DNA from: Synechococcales cyanobacterium C42_A2020_086
Lineage (GTDB): Bacteria > Cyanobacteriota > Cyanobacteriia > Elainellales > Elainellaceae
Direction of reading: 5' to 3'
Length of the DNA: 64,000 nucleotides
Assembly (NCBI GenBank): GCA_015272325.1
Contig: JACYLU010000038.1
Location: 1 to 64,000 of the forward strand
This document shows positions 28,240 through 37,683 of the stretch, piece by piece. Position 1 is the stretch's first letter, and every line of letters begins with the position of its first letter. Both the position numbers and the translations under genes were made by a program. The notes under the pieces were generated by a model, which did not search any database, was not told where the DNA came from, and saw nothing but the letters and a program-made list of their open reading frames with translations.

Positions 28240-28264
28240 CCCTTCGGGCGACACCGCCCTAGGG
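28240..28264. terminator. GC-rich hairpin between convergent genes
   Basis: CCCT-TC-GGGC (28240-28249), loop GACACC, GCCC-T-AGGG (28256-28264). Eight G:C-rich pairs with a small internal loop overlap the stop codon of the acidic giant gene. No T-run follows; it may act as a bidirectional barrier for the convergent transcripts. Confidence 0.4.
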
Positions 28265-31200
28265 AGAGTCTGTTGGGGCTGCAGGCGGTTCTGGGGCATC
28301 GGGAGCCGCTGGTGGTGCCACCCGTGACCACAACAGCGAAAAGCCCAGTAGCCCAGCGAGCCAGCCGGCCAGCAGCAGCAGTACCAACCCAAACAGCCAG
28401 GATGGGCTACGAGAGTCGTCGGCAGGTAAAGTCTGTGCCATGGTTGGCATTGTTGCCGTCTCTGGACCGAGGGGTGCTGGTTCAGCTGCAACTGGAACCA
28501 AGGGATAGGGAGATGGCTGATCGGGCTGATCTTCTGGTTGATCTATAGACTCGTCGGGGGGATATACCGCTGCGGTTGGAGGTTCCTCTAGCTCATAGGT
28601 CAGTTCTGCGGTTGAGTCAGATTCGGCAAACGCATCCTGTAACTCTTGCTCCCAATCTAGAGCGCCCGTTGAGTCGTCTACCAGAAATTCCGAAGGGAGC
28701 GGCTGCTCTACAAATCCCTCGCGGAAATCCCCCAACCCAGCTTCCAGGCTGTCCTGAGAGATATTCCTATCAACCGTAGCGTCTGGGTCTAGTGGGGCTG
28801 CCACATCCTCCGTCCTGTCGGTCGCTTCAGCAGAGGCAGGCAGATTAGCCGAGAAAAGCGGTTCATCTCCAGAGGCGGTCGCCTCGGGTGCGGTATCAGT
28901 CAGGAAATCCTCTAGCTGTGGAGTTGATTCTGGGGAGTCTGAGACGGCATTCCACCCCGGTTCCTGCTGAGCAAACAGATCAGAGAGATCCGGGTTTGCA
29001 GTCACTTCGTCTAGCCCCTGATCCGATGTTTCCTCCATGGCATCTGCGGTGGCTGTTGCCGCTTCGCTCGGTTCATCTGGAAGTTCATCTGTTGTAGATG
29101 GATAATCCAGGGGATCCGTTGCCGTGACATCAGCCGCATTGACGGAAAGGGGCAGTTCAGGCTCAGCAAAGGAAAACTCATCAAACGAGAAGTCTGCTTC
29201 TGAGAATCCTAGGGAAGTGTCCTGTGGCGACAGGGGATCAGCCAACATATCCCAATTGAAATCCTCATTAAAATCCTCGGCAGCAATCTCGGCAATGCGT
29301 TCGCCTGCGGGTTCCACAAAAAATGCGGCTTCGTCCGGCTCCGACGAATTGGTACTGAAGTCATCTTCCTCTAAGCTCGTATCGGATGCTGCCTCATTGA
29401 ACTGGAAGGCGTCGAAGGCGGCACTCGATGGTGGCTCCGTTGCTGGCGCAGTGGCAGGCAGTTCCCCAGACATTTCTAGCAAAAAATCGGGGGGAGCAAT
29501 GATCTCGTCAACCTCGCTAATCTCGCTAACCTCGTCAGAGTAGGCAACGGGTTCCTCTGGCAGCGGTGGCTCAATCAAGGCAGCGGCCAATTCTTCAGGC
29601 AGGTCTTCAGGCCATTCCGCCGCAGAAAAGTCAGCCGATTCGCCAGTCAATTCTGGAGATTCGGTGAACGCCGACTCGAAGGCAGACTCGCTGAACGTAG
29701 ACTCTGTAAAGGCAGATGGGGTCGCTGCCACGGATTCTTCATCGTCCCAAGAAAACTCTTGCAGCAGTTCGGCTGGAGGCTGCGGTTCCTCGGCAGCGAA
29801 CGAGAATTCTGAGGCTTCGGTCAATTCCTGAGGATTCATCCAAACCGTCGCATTTGGATCCAGCGTTGACTCTGGCGTTGTGGAGTCGAGGAAGTGCGGC
29901 TGAGACAGATCGAGCGAAGCAGCAGTTTCACCGAGCCAGTTTTGCGCTAGTTCCGGCGGCATATCGCTTACCGGCTGCTCGAAGACTGTTTCTTCACTGA
30001 AGCCTGCAAATTCACTCGTTTCCGGTTCGGCTGCAAACAAGCTATCGATTTGGTCATAGAGTTGAGCTTCCGCCTCAGTTTCAGCTGCCCGTGAGCTGAA
30101 TGCTCCCAACGTCGATTCCGTCTCGGGTGCAGCGGCATCGGTTCGTTCCTCGGACGAAGCCACTTGGAAATCAGCCGGTTCCCAGTCGGTAGTCGCGGAA
30201 TCCACCCCAAACGACTCCTCATGCAACACGGTTGACTGAGATGCTGGCAGCAACTCCTCGGAGGGTTCCGGGGTTACAAACGGTGCTGTTAACCACTCGG
30301 ATGGGGTTGCTGGCTCCAGTGGCTCAACCTCGCTCGATGCCACATCCTGAGACTCTGAACTCGCAAAAGAGTCTGAATCAGCAAGCTCTGAGCCATCCCA
30401 AGCTAAGACGCTCTCCTCGGGGTAATCGACTGGAGAATCAGCGGGAGGTTCACCCAATCCGGTTTGCAGATCGAGATCCGCCTCGAAACGGGTATCTGCG
30501 GAGAATGCCGCCTCGGTTTCTGGAAGCAGGTCTTGCGATGTTGCCTCCGGCGACACCATGGGGTCCGACAATGTATCCAAAAAGTCGAGCAAGCCTTCGT
30601 CGTCTGCTGCCGCTGGGTCTGCAGCAAGCTCCGCCAGCGCCTGTTCTGCCTCCAGAGTGCCTTCTGCCGTATCCGGTGCACCCGACTCATCGCTGAACCA
30701 CTCTTGTAAAGCCTCGCTAGAGAATTCTGGCGACTCAGTCCTGAAGGGTTCAGACGATCCCGCCGTCGTCTCAGATTCGAGGTCAAACAGGAAATCAGGC
30801 GGCTCTAGAGGTTCACTAGAGTCTGCCTCGGTGTCTGCTTCGCCTAAGAAGCCAATCCACTCAGCATCGGGCTGTCCCGTGGGGTGTGCCGGCTCTGAGG
30901 CAACCTCTTCCGTTGCGAAATCAGTGAGCGCAAACTCAGGGGTGGCATCATCGGCTGAACCCTCTGAACCCACTGAACCGTCTGTAAAATCACTGCTTAG
31001 CAAGTCAGCGATGGACTCATCCAAGGCACCCATTGACTCACCGTTGGATTCCGATGACTCTGATACTTCTGATACTCCCGACTCATCCAGCACTGATTCA
31101 TCGATTAGTGCTGCATCCAACGTGGATGTCTCAACTACACCCTCAGAAGACTCGATAAACCAATCCTGAGGGGGCACTGCCGAGTCGTCTGAAGTTTCGC

Positions 31201-32050
31201 TGAACCAGCCCTCTGCTAGAGTCGATTCGGTCTGGGTCGGCTCGGACGGAAACGCAGTGTCAGTTGAGGTGCCATCAGACAGCTCAGTGAAGAAATCGAG
31301 CAGTTCTGCGTCAGAGTCGGCCGATGCTGACTGGAAGCCGGCATCCGGTTCACCCAATAATTCTGCCAACGCTGCCTCCGACAGGTCCGTTGCAGGCGTC
31401 GTCTCAGATGCTGGCTCATCCGCAGCCAAGTCTGTCGGTTCAGTGAGTAACTCCTGCAGAAAATCATCGGGTTGTACCTGAGACTGCTGGTTCCATAGTG
31501 CCGCCAGTTCCGCAGAGGACTCATCATCGGCAGGGAGTTCAGCCAACTCTAACTGCATTAACTGTTCTTCAAGGCTGAGGGAGGGTTCAGTGGGCAACTC
31601 TGACTCCATCAGCAACTCCTCTATGGAAGCAGGCACAGCAGTCACAGACTCGCCTGAATCGGTCCCGGCTTCCTGATCCAGCGATCCAATCTCCAGATCA
31701 GACTGCTCCAGAGTCTCAGTTTCTGGTTGAATGATTAAGGGAGTTCCTGTTGCGGCAGAGTCGATGATCAGCTCCTGCATCCATGCCGGACTTCCTGCTC
31801 CGATCTGCTGTCCCAAGATTCGGATCGAGCGAATTGATTGCATCCCGAGATTGTGAATACCCTGTTGCACAAAGGCTGTAAGCGCCTGCCGATTGGGAAC
31901 CCGTTCCGCCTCCAAGATGACCTCCAGTTCATCCCCTTGACGCTCAACCGTCGCCATCATTCCCTTCGCCTGCAGCGACTGATTCATCAGGGCCGCGATT
32001 GCCTGCGGATCACCTTGCTTCGCCAATTCCAAAAGATTTGCTTGTGTCAT
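28259..32050 (-). CDS. Giant acidic low-complexity protein with N-terminal domain and C-terminal membrane anchor
   Basis: 1263 residues. Residues 1-95 form a compact domain (NLLELAKQGDPQAIAALMNQSL to SPAWMQEL) that resembles an N-terminal domain shared by several cyanobacterial proteins of unknown function. Residues about 105-1215 are rich in Glu, Asp, Ser, Thr, Ala and Pro, with very few basic residues, and are probably disordered. Within it short aromatic motifs recur: GWFSETSDD (281), DWFIESSEG (296), EWIGFLGE (397), EWFSDES (450), and DFLxEL-like pieces. One membrane helix lies at about 1218-1241, with a short proline-rich tail. No catalytic motif is seen. The coding frame is uninterrupted and is the only one with biased composition over the whole length. 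Confidence 0.75.
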   Translation of the reverse strand: MTQANLLELAKQGDPQAIAALMNQSLQAKGMMATVERQGDELEVILEAERVPNRQALTAFVQQGIHNLGMQSIRSIRILGQQIGAGSPAWMQELIIDSAATGTPLIIQPETETLEQSDLEIGSLDQEAGTDSGESVTAVPASIEELLMESELPTEPSLSLEEQLMQLELAELPADDESSAELAALWNQQSQVQPDDFLQELLTEPTDLAADEPASETTPATDLSEAALAELLGEPDAGFQSASADSDAELLDFFTELSDGTSTDTAFPSEPTQTESTLAEGWFSETSDDSAVPPQDWFIESSEGVVETSTLDAALIDESVLDESGVSEVSESSESNGESMGALDESIADLLSSDFTDGSVGSEGSADDATPEFALTDFATEEVASEPAHPTGQPDAEWIGFLGEADTEADSSEPLEPPDFLFDLESETTAGSSEPFRTESPEFSSEALQEWFSDESGAPDTAEGTLEAEQALAELAADPAAADDEGLLDFLDTLSDPMVSPEATSQDLLPETEAAFSADTRFEADLDLQTGLGEPPADSPVDYPEESVLAWDGSELADSDSFASSESQDVASSEVEPLEPATPSEWLTAPFVTPEPSEELLPASQSTVLHEESFGVDSATTDWEPADFQVASSEERTDAAAPETESTLGAFSSRAAETEAEAQLYDQIDSLFAAEPETSEFAGFSEETVFEQPVSDMPPELAQNWLGETAASLDLSQPHFLDSTTPESTLDPNATVWMNPQELTEASEFSFAAEEPQPPAELLQEFSWDDEESVAATPSAFTESTFSESAFESAFTESPELTGESADFSAAEWPEDLPEELAAALIEPPLPEEPVAYSDEVSEISEVDEIIAPPDFLLEMSGELPATAPATEPPSSAAFDAFQFNEAASDTSLEEDDFSTNSSEPDEAAFFVEPAGERIAEIAAEDFNEDFNWDMLADPLSPQDTSLGFSEADFSFDEFSFAEPELPLSVNAADVTATDPLDYPSTTDELPDEPSEAATATADAMEETSDQGLDEVTANPDLSDLFAQQEPGWNAVSDSPESTPQLEDFLTDTAPEATASGDEPLFSANLPASAEATDRTEDVAAPLDPDATVDRNISQDSLEAGLGDFREGFVEQPLPSEFLVDDSTGALDWEQELQDAFAESDSTAELTYELEEPPTAAVYPPDESIDQPEDQPDQPSPYPLVPVAAEPAPLGPETATMPTMAQTLPADDSRSPSWLFGLVLLLLAGWLAGLLGFSLLWSRVAPPAAPDAPEPPAAPTDSP

Positions 32051-32166
32051 AACTCCACTTGATGCCCTAATCGAATTGCTTAATTTTTGCTTTACAATCT
32101 TGGCAACGGCTCGACTTGATCCCGTTCAGCATTTGCCCATTTCAGCCCTCTAGTTTTCCCACCCGT

Positions 32167-33762
32167 ATGAGTATTGGATACCTCGCCCTGGTTTTACACG
32201 CTCACTTGCCATTTGTTCGGCATCCAGAAAGTGATTACGTATTGGAGGAAGAGTGGCTATTTGAGGCGATTACAGAAACCTACATTCCATTGCTTCAGAG
32301 TTTTGAAGGTCTGAAGCGAGACGGGGTTGATTTCAAGCTCACCATGAGTATGACACCGCCTCTGGTGTCGATGCTGCGAGATCCGCTGTTACAAGAACGC
32401 TATGATCGCCACTTGGCCAAACTACAGGAGCTGGTGGCAGCAGAAGTTGAGCGTAATGTTCACAATGGACACCTCCGTTATCTGGCAGAATTTTATGCCA
32501 CTGAGTTTAACAAGGTCAGAGAAACATGGGAGCGTTATGACCATGATTTAGTGGCCGCATTTAAACAATTTTTAGACAGTAATAATTTGGAAATTATTAC
32601 GTGCGGTGCTACGCATGGATACTTTCCCTTAATGAAAATGTACCCACAGGCGGTTTGGGCACAAATTCAGGTTGCCTGTGAACACTATGAAGACGCTTTT
32701 GGTCGCCCTCCAAGCGGCATTTGGCTCCCTGAGTGTGCCTACTATGACGGGTTAGAGCGGATGATTGCCGATGCCGGACTGCGCTACTTCCTCACCGATG
32801 GGCATGGTATTCTCTACGCCCGCCCCCGGCCGCGCTTCGGCACCTACGCTCCCATCTTCACAGAAACCGGCGTTGCCGTGTTTGGGCGCGATCATGAATC
32901 CTCACAGCAGGTCTGGTCCTCGGAAGTCGGCTATCCAGGAGCACCCGAATACCGCGAGTTCTACCGTGACCTAGGCTGGGATGCCGAGTATGAATACATC
33001 AAGCCCTACATCATGCCCAACGGGCAGCGCAAGAATACCGGCATCAAATATCACAAGATCACTGGGCGTGGACTGGGGTTAAGCGATAAACAGTACTACG
33101 ATCCCTACTGGGCCCGCGAGAAAGCCGCCGAACATGCGGGCAACTTTATGTTCAACCGCGAACGTCAGATTGAGCACCTCTATGGCATCATGCAGCGGCC
33201 GCCGATTGTGGTGTCACCCTACGACGCAGAACTATTCGGGCACTGGTGGTACGAAGGACCGTGGTTTATCGACTATCTCTGCCGCAAAACCTGGTTTGAC
33301 CAAACCACCTATGAGATGATCCACCTGGCAGATTACCTCAAGAAGCATCCCACTCAGCAGGTTTGCCGCCCGGCGCAGTCGAGCTGGGGCTTCCGGGGCT
33401 TTCACGAATATTGGCTGAATGAAACCAACGCCTGGATCTATCCCCACCTGCACAAAGCTGCCGAGCGGATGATCGAGCTTTCTACCCGCGAGCCGGAAGA
33501 TGAGTTGGAGTGGCGGGCCCTCAACCAAGCGGCTCGTGAGCTGCTGCTGGCTCAATCGTCGGATTGGGCGTTTATTATGCGCACTGGAACCATGGTTCCC
33601 TATGCTGTTCGTCGCACCCGATCTCACTTAATGCGCTTCAACAAACTGCGCGATGATATCCTTCAGGGCAAGATCGACTCGGGCTGGCTGCAAAAAGTCG
33701 AAGCCATCGACAACATCTTTCCCAATATCAACTATCGGGTTTATCGTCCGCTGGGAGTTTAA
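32167..33762 (+). CDS. GH57 1,4-alpha-glucan branching enzyme-type protein
   Basis: 531 residues. The GH57 opening is GYLALVLHAHLPFVRHP, then ITCGATHGYFPL. The nucleophile motif is SGIWLPECAYYDGLE (Glu near residue 186) and the acid motif is SPYDAELFGHWWYEGP (Asp near residue 352). A DUF1957-type C-terminal helical domain follows (SSWGFRGFHEYWLNETNAWIYPHL, SSDWAFIMRTGT). GH57 branching enzymes form alpha-1,6 branches in glycogen. Some family members have mainly hydrolytic activity, so branching is likely rather than certain. ATG at 32167 gives the conserved N-terminus; the open frame extends to 32116. It is divergent from the acidic giant. Confidence 0.87.
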   Translation: MSIGYLALVLHAHLPFVRHPESDYVLEEEWLFEAITETYIPLLQSFEGLKRDGVDFKLTMSMTPPLVSMLRDPLLQERYDRHLAKLQELVAAEVERNVHNGHLRYLAEFYATEFNKVRETWERYDHDLVAAFKQFLDSNNLEIITCGATHGYFPLMKMYPQAVWAQIQVACEHYEDAFGRPPSGIWLPECAYYDGLERMIADAGLRYFLTDGHGILYARPRPRFGTYAPIFTETGVAVFGRDHESSQQVWSSEVGYPGAPEYREFYRDLGWDAEYEYIKPYIMPNGQRKNTGIKYHKITGRGLGLSDKQYYDPYWAREKAAEHAGNFMFNRERQIEHLYGIMQRPPIVVSPYDAELFGHWWYEGPWFIDYLCRKTWFDQTTYEMIHLADYLKKHPTQQVCRPAQSSWGFRGFHEYWLNETNAWIYPHLHKAAERMIELSTREPEDELEWRALNQAARELLLAQSSDWAFIMRTGTMVPYAVRRTRSHLMRFNKLRDDILQGKIDSGWLQKVEAIDNIFPNINYRVYRPLGV

Positions 33763-33978
33763 TTTAGCGGGATAATTCTGGAGGCGGAGCTGCGGCTTCA
33801 CTAACGCTTTGGGCGATTCGGGCTTGCCCCTGAATCTTAAATAACCAAGATGCCACAGGCGTGGCCGTACGCTACACCATGAACGCTATCAACTAACTCG
33901 ATAGTGTCAGCTCATTTAAGCCGACTATTGGACTACTGCCTGATTACTATGTGACTACCGGATGCTAGGAGGTGATCG

Positions 33979-34158
33979 ATGGCTTACGCTAAACTTGGCA
34001 AAATTTGGGCGGCGCTGCTGCTACTGGGTCTCTCGACGATGGTCGTTGCCTGCGGTGGTCCCGCTAATCCGCCGGCCGGAGAAGTGGATCAGCAGGATGA
34101 TGATCAGCCGGACGTCCAGCCAGATCAGGACGACGATGAGGATGGCGACAATAACTAG
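33979..34158 (+). CDS. Small acidic lipoprotein, 59 residues
   Basis: Short gene read directly: MAYAKLGKIWAALLLLGLST, then MVVACGGPANPP. The N-terminus is a lipoprotein signal: basic residues, a leucine-rich stretch and a lipobox-like VVAC with Cys25 as the lipidated residue. After cleavage about 35 residues remain, nearly all Asp, Gln, Glu, Pro, Gly and Asn (DQQDDDQPDVQPDQDDDEDG). AGGAGGTGATC at 33967-33977 is fully complementary to the 3' end of 16S rRNA, and the GGAGG core lies 6 bp before the ATG, so strong translation is expected. Function is unknown; a charged surface lipoprotein is the simplest reading. Confidence 0.75.
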   Translation: MAYAKLGKIWAALLLLGLSTMVVACGGPANPPAGEVDQQDDDQPDVQPDQDDDEDGDNN

Positions 34159-34246
34159 CGCTGAGGTCAAACCCTACTCGTCCATCGTTACCGGCAGGCG
34201 GGAGAAGACTCCATGCCCAAGCCCAACAACCCTTTTCCCGCTCGCC

Positions 34247-34630
34247 CTAATCCTCAAGCTGCTTTACCGTCACATCAATCGCTTCGACATCAACCGTGCC
34301 AGGTGGCGTCAGACGGTGGAAGTGTCCTTGCTCGACCTTCAAGGGTTCACTACAGCTCGGACACCGCAACTGCGTGCCGTTAATTCCTGCAGACTCGTAG
34401 CTACAAACCGGGCAGCGATCGACAACAAGATTGCGCTGCAGCCACCAGCGAAATCCCAGAAAAGCCAGAATGGGTGTGATTAAGATAACGCCTACCAAAA
34501 TCACGACCGACTTGACGAGCCAACCCAGCCCGATCGAGCCTAGGAGCCACGCTATTGCCAGGAGAGTGAGCCAAAAGCCAAGTCCTGAGCCTTTCAAGCT
34601 TCTGACGCTTCTAAAGCTGTTTGGATTCAC
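34247..34630 (-). CDS. Membrane protein with C-terminal zinc ribbon
   Basis: 127 residues. Two adjacent membrane helices (about 17-37 and 40-62) are followed by a zinc ribbon CPVC-x(11)-CPSC (about residues 73-91) and an acidic tail. Two-helix proteins with a cytosolic rubredoxin-like knuckle occur in cyanobacteria without known function. It lies 88 bp from the stop of the small lipoprotein, convergent with it. Confidence 0.65.
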   Translation of the reverse strand: MNPNSFRSVRSLKGSGLGFWLTLLAIAWLLGSIGLGWLVKSVVILVGVILITPILAFLGFRWWLQRNLVVDRCPVCSYESAGINGTQLRCPSCSEPLKVEQGHFHRLTPPGTVDVEAIDVTVKQLED

Positions 34631-34923
34631 CGTATCCTCCTGTTCATGCCGATCGTTATCTGGGAATTCGCATCCGACTCATTTAGCGCTTCACGAGCTG
34701 GTCGAAGTCTGCCTGATTTGACCCAACTGCCAGCCCGACTACACGCCTACCCAGCTCTTTCTCTTAGGATAAAACACCCCGCAGTCGGATGGCGGTACCC
34801 AGAGGATGAGATAACCGTCCTGCTGTGTGTGATTGGCTCTCTTGCTCTGTCCTTCTTCTCCATGCTTCAGACGGATAGACCAACCCTACAGAATCGCTAT
34901 TCTATAAAGAAAGCGGTTCTCCA

Positions 34924-35580
34924 GTGGTGAAGCGGCCGATGACGTCCTATTCTCTGCCCTCTGACTTTCTGCAACACCTAATTCTCGATCAAGTTATTGC
35001 GACGGTTCGCTACACCGATGCCGAGCGCGAGCAGTTTCGCCAGCAAGTCTTGAGCCAGATGAACTACCAGAACTGGCTACAGCAACAGGGCGTCACCGCC
35101 GAGGAGTTTGAAACCTGGATCACGCGAGAATTTGCGATTCGGCAGTTTCAGCAGCAGCGCTGGGGTAAACGGTTAGGATCTTATTTCTTAGAACGCAAGC
35201 GGCAGTTGGATCAGGTGATTTGTTCCTTGATCTATCTACGGGATCGCGATGCGGCACGCGAGCTATATTTCCGGATTGTCGAAGGTGAACAATCCTTTGC
35301 GGAGGTGGCGCGGCTCTACTCCCAAGGGGCAGAAGCGCAGGCCGGTGGCCGGCTAGGACCGATTGCGTTGGGCGAACTGCATCCGGCTCTACAGCGACGA
35401 TTTTACGGTGGTCGTCCGGGTCAACTCTGGGAACCGATGCCAGTGGGAGAATGGACGGTTATTGCTCGGTTAGATCAGTGGCTGCCAGTGCAGTTGGATG
35501 ACACTCTGCGGCAGACGCTGCTGAATGAGCTGCTCGATCAGTGGTTGCAGCATCAAATTAAGCAGCAGTTTCCCTCCTGA
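34924..35580 (+). CDS. PpiC/parvulin-type peptidylprolyl isomerase
   Basis: 218 residues. The N-terminal helical SurA-like part (TDAEREQFRQQVLSQMNYQNWL, TAEEFETWITREFAIRQFQ) is followed by a parvulin-like domain (ELYFRIVEGEQSFAEVARLYSQGAEAQAGGRLGPIALGELHPALQRRF, about 115-165). No signal peptide is seen, so it would be cytoplasmic unless exported by another route. Similar cyanobacterial proteins sit beside secretion or peptide-maturation genes, but no such gene is adjacent here; gamma-glutamyltransferase converges 12 bp away. GTG at 34924 or ATG at 34939 could start it. Confidence 0.75.
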   Translation: MVKRPMTSYSLPSDFLQHLILDQVIATVRYTDAEREQFRQQVLSQMNYQNWLQQQGVTAEEFETWITREFAIRQFQQQRWGKRLGSYFLERKRQLDQVICSLIYLRDRDAARELYFRIVEGEQSFAEVARLYSQGAEAQAGGRLGPIALGELHPALQRRFYGGRPGQLWEPMPVGEWTVIARLDQWLPVQLDDTLRQTLLNELLDQWLQHQIKQQFPS

Positions 35581-35592
35581 ATTGGGCGAACC

Positions 35593-37404
35593 TCACGGCT
35601 GCACCGTCATTGCGGCACCTCCACCTCGCCGCTGCGGTTCTGCTGCGGCCACAAACGAACCGTCCAGATTGCGGACAATTCCCGTTGCCGCGCCGATCTC
35701 GGGAACTGGCTCGAGAACATGTCCGAGATCCAGCAGTCTTTGACCCGTAGCGCTCGTTTCAAAACCGCTATCCACCTGAGTCACCCCGCCATTGCGCTGA
35801 GAGATGCGTGGTGCAGCAATGGCCTGATCAAGAGGCAAGTTGAGATCAATCTGATTGACGATTAAGCCAATCACTGTGGTGATAATCGTTGAGCCACCCG
35901 GCGAGCCAAAGGCCAGCATTCGTCCATCGGGAGCGACGGCGATCGTGGGAGCCATGCTGCTGCGCGGTCGTTTGCCGGGTTCGGGCACATTGGGATGGGG
36001 TGGTGTCGGGTCGAAATCTGTCAGCTCGTTGTTTAGCAAAAAGCCATAGCCCGGAACGACTATTCCTGAGCCACCGATCGATTCGATCGTAAAGGTGTAG
36101 GAAACCAGATTGCCTGCTGCATCCGCCACCGTGAGATGGGTGGTTGAGGGACTTTCGTGATCTGAACCGCGACCAAGGGTAACGGCTGCCGTCATGCTGG
36201 GACTGGGGTCATTTTGGTAGGGTAATGGGTTTCCCGCCAGTGCCCGTACCTCTGCTCCCGCCAGCGGTGCCCGATCGCCGATTTCAGCGCGTCGCGTCTG
36301 GGCAAACTCCTGGCTCAGCAACCCCGGCAACGGCACATCCACAAACTCCGGGTCGCCCAGATAAGCGTTGCGATCGGCAAAGGCCAGCCGCTCAGCTTCA
36401 ATCACAGAATGCCAGACTTTGACCGGATCCAGGCTGGAGAAATCAAACCCTGACAAGATATTCAGCACCTCGCTCACGGTAATGCCACCGCTGCTGGGTA
36501 GCCCCATGCCATATAGCGTATAGCCACGATACTCGCTGACCACCGGCGGCCGCACCCGCACCGCATAGCGATCGAGATCGTCGAGGGTTAAGCGACCCGG
36601 CACGACTGGAAACGGCGGACTGGCAACCGTCGGGGGCTGCTGCACCGTCTGCACGATCGCCTCGGCAATTTCTCCTCGGTAAAAGGCATTGACGCCCTGC
36701 GTAGCCAACAGCCGATAGCTGCGTGCCAAGTCTGGATTTTTGAACACCGCGCCAACCGAGGGAGGTCGCCCGTTGGGCAAGTACAGCGATTGGGTGGACG
36801 TGAAGGCAGAGAAGCGGTCTTGGTTCTGCTCGATCTGCCGCGCGAAGGTGGCATCGACGGTAAAGCCGGTTTCGGCTAAGGCAATCGCCGGGGCCAAGGC
36901 TTCGCCCAGGGTAAGGCTACCATAGCGATTTAGCGCCTCAGCCCACTCCAACGGTGTTCCGGGCACCCCCACGGCGACCCCACTGCTGATGCGATTTGGC
37001 GCAAAGGGCAGCAATGCTCCCGTCGGGCTGTCGGGATCCACAAATAGATTGGGAGTAGCGCTGACAGGAGCCTGTTCGCGACCGTCAATTGTGATCACCC
37101 GGTCGGAATCATGCAGATAAATGACCATGAAACCACCGCCGCCAATGCCACCGGAAAAGGGTTCGACCACTCCTAGGGCCGCTGCTGCCGCAACCGCCGC
37201 ATCTACTGCATTGCCACCATTTCGCAGAATCTCAATACCGATTTGGGTGGCTTGCGTATCCACCGACGCTACCGCCCCACCTCGCCCAGAGGCAACGGCA
37301 AGCGGCCCCTGCGCCGGACTCCGCAGCCCTATGATCGCGCTCAAACCTAGCACCAATGCTACCGTGACCCATCGCCGTACCCAGTCCTCCCTGATGCACC
37401 TCAT
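35593..37404 (-). CDS. ggt: Gamma-glutamyltransferase
   Basis: 603 residues. A signal peptide (VTVALVLGLSAIIGLRSPAQG) is followed by the large-subunit region (ASGRGGAVASVDTQATQIGIEILRNGGNAVDAAVAAAAALGVVEP, FSGGIGGGGFMVIYL). The autocleavage/nucleophile threonine lies in SPSTTHLTVADAAGNLVSYT (about residue 420). The small subunit has GFLLNNELTDFDPTP and RPRSSMAPTIAVAPDGRMLAFGSPGGSTIITT. It is made as a proenzyme and processed in the periplasm, where it cleaves gamma-glutamyl bonds of glutathione and related compounds. Confidence 0.92.
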   Translation of the reverse strand: MRCIREDWVRRWVTVALVLGLSAIIGLRSPAQGPLAVASGRGGAVASVDTQATQIGIEILRNGGNAVDAAVAAAAALGVVEPFSGGIGGGGFMVIYLHDSDRVITIDGREQAPVSATPNLFVDPDSPTGALLPFAPNRISSGVAVGVPGTPLEWAEALNRYGSLTLGEALAPAIALAETGFTVDATFARQIEQNQDRFSAFTSTQSLYLPNGRPPSVGAVFKNPDLARSYRLLATQGVNAFYRGEIAEAIVQTVQQPPTVASPPFPVVPGRLTLDDLDRYAVRVRPPVVSEYRGYTLYGMGLPSSGGITVSEVLNILSGFDFSSLDPVKVWHSVIEAERLAFADRNAYLGDPEFVDVPLPGLLSQEFAQTRRAEIGDRAPLAGAEVRALAGNPLPYQNDPSPSMTAAVTLGRGSDHESPSTTHLTVADAAGNLVSYTFTIESIGGSGIVVPGYGFLLNNELTDFDPTPPHPNVPEPGKRPRSSMAPTIAVAPDGRMLAFGSPGGSTIITTVIGLIVNQIDLNLPLDQAIAAPRISQRNGGVTQVDSGFETSATGQRLLDLGHVLEPVPEIGAATGIVRNLDGSFVAAAEPQRRGGGAAMTVQP

Positions 37405-37524
37405 TCGTGTCTTTCCTCATGTCTTGCCTATGAGTTTATCTATTCCATCTTCGGGGAGGTTAAAGCAAAAGTGAGTGGACAGGTCCAGAAAACGTTTGCC
37501 AGAATACATCTTAAGGAAGGAGGT

Positions 37525-37569
37525 ATGTATTACTTTGGGACAATGTCAAGTAGGTTTTACATTTCTTAA
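37525..37569 (+). CDS. Possible 14-codon leader ORF
   Basis: ATG at 37525 is preceded by AAGGAAGGAGGT and encodes MYYFGTMSSRFYIS before TAA. It lies in the 279-bp divergent spacer, 114 bp upstream of the 81-residue membrane protein. A second strong AAGGAGGAG at 37589-37597 follows, with a short frame at ATG 37610. The ribosome-binding sites are strong, but the reading is too short to prove coding. Confidence 0.3.
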   Translation: MYYFGTMSSRFYIS

Positions 37570-37683
37570 GTTTGTAACAGGATCAAGGAGGAGTACTGCC
37601 CCGATGGGGGTTTCTATTTCGAGGCTTTCATAAAGCAACCCCGATCTGCGTTCATCACCGAATTTCCTCAAGGAGCTAACGCC

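Noticed and set aside
30232-31169. Several long plus-strand frames (up to 203 codons) inside the acidic giant gene
   Set aside because: They are Ser-rich mirror translations of the Glu/Asp/Ser-biased gene on the other strand. They overlap each other and have no starts with ribosome-binding sites.
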